Below, one piece after another: positions 7,267 through 10,956 of a DNA stretch of 10,956 nucleotides. Position 1 is the stretch's first letter, and the number at the start of each line of letters is the position of its first letter. Source of the DNA: an uncultured Eubacterium sp. (GTDB lineage: Bacteria; Bacillota; Clostridia; Lachnospirales; Lachnospiraceae); contig CAJTZN010000072.1 of the NCBI GenBank assembly GCA_910584065.1, positions 1-10,956 of the forward strand, in the 5' to 3' direction. The translations under genes and the position numbers were made by a program. The notes under the pieces were generated by a model that ran no database searches, was not told where the DNA came from, and was given only the letters and a program-made list of their open reading frames with translations.

Positions 7267-7336
7267 GACACCTCAGAAACATACGTTAATCATAGTTTAT
7301 GAGAGTCGGTGTCCAATAGTGCCTGGCAAAACTATG
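7267..7336. repeat. Two interleaved inverted repeats at the 3' end of the AraC gene
   Basis: GACACC (7267-7272) with GGTGTC (7308-7313), and CATAGTTT (7291-7298) with AAACTATG (7329-7336). The second pair includes the stop codon of the minus-strand AraC gene. The a-b-a'-b' order would make a pseudoknot in RNA. There is no T-tract, so it is not a standard terminator. It could be a relic of an element end or chance; the rest of 7234-7331 holds nothing I recognise. Confidence 0.3.
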
Positions 7337-8270
7337 TTATGTTTTTAAAGTTCTTCCGGTACCCGGATGGACTTTCCTTCATAATCTGCTTAAAGGCCCG
7401 GTTGAAATAGCTGATGTTATTAAAACCACACCGGGCTGATATATCGGCTATTTTTTTGTCTGTGCCAGTCAGCATGCCACACGCCTTTGTGATGCGTACC
7501 CTGTTAATGTACCCAAATGGGGTAAACCCCGTAACATCTTTAAAAACCCGGCAGAAATGTCCCTCGCTGAGCCCGGAAGCGGCGGCGAGATCCGCAAGGG
7601 AGAAATCATACATATAGTTGGAGTTTATCGTATCAATACATTTGTTTAGCATAGGGTAGGCTGGGAGTGCGTGGTGTTTGGCGATCAGCTTGGAATATAT
7701 GTTGTTGTAAAGAAGCTGCCAGGCGCTGAGTAACCTGCCGCGTATGGCAAGTTCACATTGATCCAGCGATGTGCGGTTATAATCAAAAATTCCTGTTAGA
7801 GAATTGATTACGGCATGCTGCCATTCTGCATTCGGGGTCAGACAGCACACTCCAGTAATGGAATTACAGATTGCGGAGTCAAAGTATTTTCCACAATAGG
7901 CAGGCAGGGCATCGACCATCATCTTTATAGAGAATACGATAGCGTCAAAAGAACATGCTGACTCGCTGTCGCCCGTACGCGTCGCATAATGGATCAGACC
8001 TCCGGGGATCAGAATGGCATCTCCGGCCCGCATATGATATACATTGCGTTCAATATAAAAATCCAGTTCCCCTTCTGTGAGATGAAAAAATTCGAGTTCC
8101 GTATGACAGTGGATATAAAGCACCTTTTTGACAGCTGGCGCCACATCGGTATGATGTATGGAAAACGGTCTACCTTCTGTCTGGTGCTTGATTTTTTCAG
8201 TAAGAGAATCCATTTGCGGGTTTGTATTTGCTGTCATGGAAGTCTCTTTGATAACATTTTCCGTAATCAT
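7332..8270 (-). CDS. AraC-family regulator with N-terminal cupin sensor
   Basis: 312 residues from ATG at 8268-8270, with GGAGG (8279-8283) eight bases upstream; the in-frame GTG three codons earlier overlaps that ribosome site and is rejected. The N-terminal part (about 35-110) is an AraC-type cupin: HCHTELEFFHLTEGELDFYI, then MRAGDAILIPGGLIHYA. The C-terminal 100 residues carry both helix-turn-helix motifs (225-248, LADLAAASGLSEGHFCRVFK; 272-307, KKIADISARCGFNNISYFNR, then PSGYRKN). Family members bind a sugar or related ligand in the cupin and activate catabolic genes. Its divergent position next to the GH31 gene, with repeats between them, makes the glycosidase its likely target and a glycoside breakdown product the likely inducer. 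Confidence 0.92.
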   Translation of the reverse strand: MITENVIKETSMTANTNPQMDSLTEKIKHQTEGRPFSIHHTDVAPAVKKVLYIHCHTELEFFHLTEGELDFYIERNVYHMRAGDAILIPGGLIHYATRTGDSESACSFDAIVFSIKMMVDALPAYCGKYFDSAICNSITGVCCLTPNAEWQHAVINSLTGIFDYNRTSLDQCELAIRGRLLSAWQLLYNNIYSKLIAKHHALPAYPMLNKCIDTINSNYMYDFSLADLAAASGLSEGHFCRVFKDVTGFTPFGYINRVRITKACGMLTGTDKKIADISARCGFNNISYFNRAFKQIMKESPSGYRKNFKNIT

Positions 8271-8305
8271 AGGGAACACCTCCGCCTTTTGCTTGATGTA
8301 GTGCC

Positions 8306-8334
8306 ATCATAACACAATCGGACTGTTATATCAA
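8306..8334 (-). promoter_or_regulatory. Sigma-A promoter of the AraC gene
   Basis: On the minus strand: -35 TTGATA (8329-8334), exactly 17 bases, -10 TATGAT (8306-8311). Transcription would start near 8300, giving a leader of about 30 bases with the GGAGG ribosome site. Close to consensus, so probably constitutive or autorepressed. Confidence 0.7.
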
Positions 8335-8335
8335 T

Positions 8336-8371
8336 ATAGTGTCAGAAAATCTACAAATAGTGCTAGATTTT
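8336..8371 (+). promoter_or_regulatory. Candidate AraC operator: 21-bp-phased direct repeats plus inverted repeat
   Basis: ATAGTGTCAGAAAAT (8336-8350) and ATAGTGCTAGATTTT (8357-8371) share ATAGTG..AGA...T and are offset by 21 bp, two helical turns on one DNA face. The second copy overlaps the weak -35 of the glycosidase promoter. A perfect inverted repeat, AAAATCTA (8346-8353) and TAGATTTT (8364-8371), overlaps both. Direct half-sites about 21 bp apart abutting the -35 are the known layout of AraC-type activation sites such as araI. Binding by the adjacent regulator is inferred. Confidence 0.55.
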
Positions 8372-8392
8372 ACAGTGGAAAATCAATATAAT
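8364..8392 (+). promoter_or_regulatory. Activator-dependent promoter candidate for the GH31 gene
   Basis: Perfect -10 TATAAT (8387-8392). At 17 bp spacing the -35 is TAGATT (8364-8369), a poor match lying within the proposed operator. A strong -10 with a weak -35 fits dependence on an activator. The leader of about 65 bases contains a small hairpin GGTGG-GCAG-CCACC (8416-8429) with no T-tract. Confidence 0.6.
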
Positions 8393-8463
8393 TGTTGTAA
8401 AGGCAATAAAAGGAAGGTGGGCAGCCACCAACATGAATCGAACGTGGAAGGAGAGATATTACA

Positions 8464-10446
8464 ATGGGAAAGATCACGGTTTACAAAGATAAGCTTGTTT
8501 TTGAAAGAAGAGAGGAACTGACGGTTATAGAACCATATGGCCGTAACTGCCTGCGGTGCCGTTCAACGAGAAATGGGAAGATACGGGATGAGGCGTGGAC
8601 TCTCCTGCCTCCGACGGATGACGCGGAATGTGTCACAGAGGGCGACGAGAAAGAAGCGACGATACGAAATGGGATGATGTCAGCCAAAATAGAGGCAGGG
8701 GATCCATGGTATGGCGGGATCATCACCTATTACCGGGACGGCAGTCAGATTCTGCATACGAAATTTGAGGGCGAGTACACGGGAAGGAATGTGCATGTGG
8801 AAGGCGATCATTATCAGATCAAAGTCATATTTGACGCCAATGAAAACGAGCACTTTTATGGACTTGGCCAGGAGCAGGAGAACCAGTTTGACCGAAAAGG
8901 GAGCACGGTCAATCTTTTGCACTATAATACAAAGTCGGCTGTCCCGGTTTTGTATTCTTCCCTCGGTTACGGCTTTTTCTGGAATAATCCGGCCCCGGGA
9001 AGGTGTGAGACGACAAACAACCATACGATGTGGGTGGCGGACAGTGCGTATCAGGCGGATTATCTGGTGTATGCGGACACGACTCCGGCAGCAGTTGTCA
9101 GAAAATACTGTGACCTGACGGGGTATGCGCCGGCGTTTCCCGAGTGGGCGGCAGGTTTTTGGCAGAGTAAGCTCCGCTATGAGAGCCAGGAGGAGCTCTT
9201 GGAGGTGGCGCGCGAGTATAAGAGGAGAGGCTTGCCTCTTGCCGCGATCGTCATTGACTTTTTCCACTGGACAGAACAGGGCGAGTGGAAGTTTGATCCT
9301 GCTTACTGGCCGGATCCCAAAGCGATGTGCGGCGAATTGAAAGAGATGGGGGTAGAGCCAGTCGTGTCGGTGTGGCCGACGATCAATCCGGCGAGTGAAA
9401 ATTATACGGAGATGAGCGAGGGGAACATGGTCGTCCGCACGGAAAATGGTCAGTATGGCCTGTTTGAGTTTCATGGGCAGCAGACGTTTATTGACCCTAC
9501 GAATCCGAAAACCGGGCCTTTTGTATGGAATATCATCAAAAAGAATTACTACGACTATGGAATCCGGAATTTCTGGCTTGATGAGGCGGAGCCGGAGGTT
9601 CATCCGCAGCAATATTCGAATCTGAAATTTTATGCGGGAAATGGCGCGCAGACGGCCATGCTGTATCCTTATTATTACAGTAAGATGTTTTATGAGGGGT
9701 TAAAGGAGGCGGGGGAGGACGAGATCATCCTTCTGACGAGAGCCGCTTATCCCGGCACGCAGAAATTTGGTTCCCTCGTATGGAATGGTGATATCATGTC
9801 AACCTTTGAGGCACTTGAAATGAGCGTAAAGACGGGGCTTTCGATGGCAATGAGCGGTATTCCCTGGTGGAACAGCGATATAGGGGGCTTTTTGTCTGGC
9901 GACATCGAGAGCGACTATTTTAAGGAGCTTGTCGTGAGGTGGACCCAGTTCGGCGTATTTTCTCCGGTTATGCGCCTGCATGGAGCGCGGAACAAGATAA
10001 AAGGTCAGGTCGATAAACATCCGGGCATTAAGGAAAGCAGCGGCGGAGATAATGAAATATGGAGTTTTGGAGAGGAAAATTATGAGATCCTCAGTAACCT
10101 TGTCAAACTCAGGGAGAGACTGAAACCGTATATCTGTAAACATATGGAGATCACGCATGAAACAGGCGAGCCGATCATGCGCCCCATGTTTTTTGACTAC
10201 TACGAGGATGAGGTTTGTTATACGCTGGAAGACCAGTATATGTTTGGCAGGGACATATTGTTCGCGCCGATCACGCGGCAGGGAGTGACGGAGAGACGGG
10301 TGTATCTTCCAAAGGGTGAGTGGATCGATGTGAATGGTCGGGAAACATACACAGGGGAACAGTGGATCGTGGGCAAGGCGCCTATTGATACATTCCTTGC
10401 CTTTGTCAGGAAGGGATGCGAGGTTTTGGAGGTATTTGCACGCTGA
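8464..10446 (+). CDS. Glycoside hydrolase family 31 alpha-glycosidase (alpha-glucosidase or alpha-xylosidase)
   Basis: 660 residues, start set by AAGGAGAG (8448-8455). No signal peptide, so it acts in the cytoplasm on imported oligosaccharides. Order: N-terminal beta-sandwich (about 1-220, with HFYGLGQEQENQFDRKG), (beta/alpha)8 catalytic barrel (about 225-545), C-terminal beta domains. Catalytic residues: nucleophile Asp373 in FWLDEAEPE and acid/base Asp443 in WNGDI. Substrate-site motifs include VIDFFHW (Asp265), LLTRAAYPGTQ (Arg426), PWWNSDIGG (Asp472) and RLHG (His506). GH31 enzymes are retaining and release alpha-glucose or alpha-xylose from non-reducing ends; some are transglucosidases. 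The nucleophile context (LDEAEPE) differs from both the WxDMNE of classical alpha-glucosidases and the KTDFGE of YicI-type xylosidases, so specificity is left open. It is flanked by two AraC regulators; no transporter is in view. Confidence 0.92.
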   Translation: MGKITVYKDKLVFERREELTVIEPYGRNCLRCRSTRNGKIRDEAWTLLPPTDDAECVTEGDEKEATIRNGMMSAKIEAGDPWYGGIITYYRDGSQILHTKFEGEYTGRNVHVEGDHYQIKVIFDANENEHFYGLGQEQENQFDRKGSTVNLLHYNTKSAVPVLYSSLGYGFFWNNPAPGRCETTNNHTMWVADSAYQADYLVYADTTPAAVVRKYCDLTGYAPAFPEWAAGFWQSKLRYESQEELLEVAREYKRRGLPLAAIVIDFFHWTEQGEWKFDPAYWPDPKAMCGELKEMGVEPVVSVWPTINPASENYTEMSEGNMVVRTENGQYGLFEFHGQQTFIDPTNPKTGPFVWNIIKKNYYDYGIRNFWLDEAEPEVHPQQYSNLKFYAGNGAQTAMLYPYYYSKMFYEGLKEAGEDEIILLTRAAYPGTQKFGSLVWNGDIMSTFEALEMSVKTGLSMAMSGIPWWNSDIGGFLSGDIESDYFKELVVRWTQFGVFSPVMRLHGARNKIKGQVDKHPGIKESSGGDNEIWSFGEENYEILSNLVKLRERLKPYICKHMEITHETGEPIMRPMFFDYYEDEVCYTLEDQYMFGRDILFAPITRQGVTERRVYLPKGEWIDVNGRETYTGEQWIVGKAPIDTFLAFVRKGCEVLEVFAR

Positions 10447-10557
10447 ACGTTGTTTCGTTTTCACATGGGACACGGTTTGATATTGATTTTCGCAAATAAC
10501 GAACTTTTTGAATGCAAACTTCCTTAAAAAAGTCAAGAAACGAAATAGCGGATGATA

Positions 10558-10563
10558 TATAAT
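10558..10563 (+). promoter_or_regulatory. -10 box of the second AraC gene
   Basis: TATAAT (10558-10563) with no good -35: the 17-bp position has AAGAAA, and TCAAGA lies 19 bp upstream. No convincing terminator separates it from the GH31 gene; only AT-rich imperfect inverted repeats (ACTTTTT/AAAAAGT near 10503-10533) are visible, so read-through is possible. Confidence 0.5.
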
Positions 10564-10564
10564 A

Positions 10565-10586
10565 CAGTTACATCGCGATGTTACTG
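10565..10586 (+). promoter_or_regulatory. 22-bp near-perfect palindrome at the expected transcription start
   Basis: The half-sites CAGTTACATCG and CGATGTTACTG are complementary except for one symmetric T/T pair, with no spacer. It begins one base after the TATAAT box and covers the expected start. A spacerless palindrome fits a dimeric repressor operator better than an RNA hairpin. The binding protein is unknown; AraC proteins usually prefer direct repeats. Confidence 0.5.
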
Positions 10587-10607
10587 GAATCAGAAAGGAG
10601 TTCGATG

Positions 10608-10956
10608 ATGAGTTTTTCAACACATACACGAGCCATGATCCGCTATATCGAAGCCCATCTCCAGGGAGATCATTTTGATTACAAAGAAATGTCAGACGGG
10701 ATTGGCTATTCCGAGGCGTATATGCGGGAATTGTTCCGCCGGAATACAGGCTGTTCCCTGTCATTCTATGTGAGGAAGCGAAAAATCCTGGCTTCCGCGT
10801 TTGATCTGATCCACTCGGATGCTTCTATTATGGATGTCGCGCTGCGATATGGTTTTGCAAATCATGAAAGCTACACGCGGGCTTTTCGAAAACAGGTGGG
10901 CATGACGCCGAGCCGTTTTCGTAAGGAACGGCCGATCGTGGGAAAAGAGGAGCTGG
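10608..10956 (+). CDS. AraC-family regulator, DNA-binding domain first (3' end outside window)
   Basis: Open to the right edge; 116 codons visible. AGGAG (10596-10600) gives 7 bases to ATG 10608 and 4 to the adjacent ATG 10605, so 10608 is preferred. Both helix-turn-helix motifs are at the N-terminus: residues 24-48 (DYKEMSDGIGYSEAYMRELF) and 73-106 (IMDVALRYGFANHESYTRAF, then PSRFRK). A domain-first layout with the frame continuing after about residue 107 resembles the Rob type, in which a C-terminal GyrI-like or other ligand domain follows, rather than the cupin-first type of the other AraC gene here. It starts 161 bases after the GH31 stop and could serve the same locus or a downstream operon. 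Confidence 0.85.
   Translation, partial: MSFSTHTRAMIRYIEAHLQGDHFDYKEMSDGIGYSEAYMRELFRRNTGCSLSFYVRKRKILASAFDLIHSDASIMDVALRYGFANHESYTRAFRKQVGMTPSRFRKERPIVGKEEL

Noticed and set aside
8277..8279. GTG start (minus strand) for the cupin AraC gene
   Set aside because: It overlaps the GGAGG ribosome site that serves the ATG at 8268-8270.
8680..9612. Minus-strand open frame of 310 codons
   Set aside because: It is a mirror of the GH31 coding frame, with no ribosome site or recognisable protein.
9799..10764. Minus-strand open frame of 321 codons
   Set aside because: It is antisense to the conserved GH31 gene and to the start of the second AraC gene; the translation shows no family features.

Overview
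The window looks like part of a chromosome of a Gram-positive gut-type Clostridia, most likely Lachnospiraceae. This rests on the strong AGGAGG-type ribosome sites, the PASTA-type Ser/Thr kinase, FnIII- and Ig-like-domain surface proteins with Lys-rich cores, a GH31 glycosidase paired with AraC regulators, and a DUF4143 ATPase relic. The genus cannot be fixed by eye. No tRNA, rRNA, CRISPR array or intact insertion sequence is visible.

Left part (1-3892, all +): a tightly packed three-gene unit. It holds the C-terminal part of an FnIII-like surface protein with a Pro-rich stalk of 54-bp tandem repeats, a membrane-anchored Ser/Thr kinase with one extracellular PASTA domain and a Pro-Lys tail, and a ~500-residue protein with an N-terminal helix-turn-helix-like segment. 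The gaps are 12 and 38 bases, so co-transcription is likely. A plausible reading is an envelope-sensing signalling module; only the kinase has a confident biochemical role.

Middle (3889-6847): a secreted Ig-like-domain protein runs convergently on the minus strand, and its stop overlaps the stop of the regulator gene. A divergent intergenic stretch follows. On its + side lies a candidate structured RNA leader: a closing stem, two internal hairpins and a possible pseudoknot, in front of a pRiA4b ORF-3-like protein flanked by cysteine-rich zinc-binding segments.

Scar region (6848-7331): no intact gene. Two degenerate fragments abut almost exactly at 7058/7060. One is a minus-strand tail resembling phage YqaJ-type recombinases; the other is a plus-strand C-terminal piece of a DUF4143 AAA-family ATPase. 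This looks like debris of mobile or accessory DNA.

Right part (7332-10956): a carbohydrate locus. An AraC regulator with a cupin sensor domain is transcribed divergently from a cytoplasmic GH31 alpha-glycosidase. The shared intergenic region shows a good sigma-A promoter for the regulator, a TATAAT with a weak -35 for the glycosidase, and repeats phased by 21 bp just upstream, the arrangement expected for AraC activation. After the glycosidase comes a second AraC-type regulator, with its DNA-binding domain first. It is cut by the window end and preceded by a TATAAT box and a 22-bp near-perfect palindrome at the expected transcription start.
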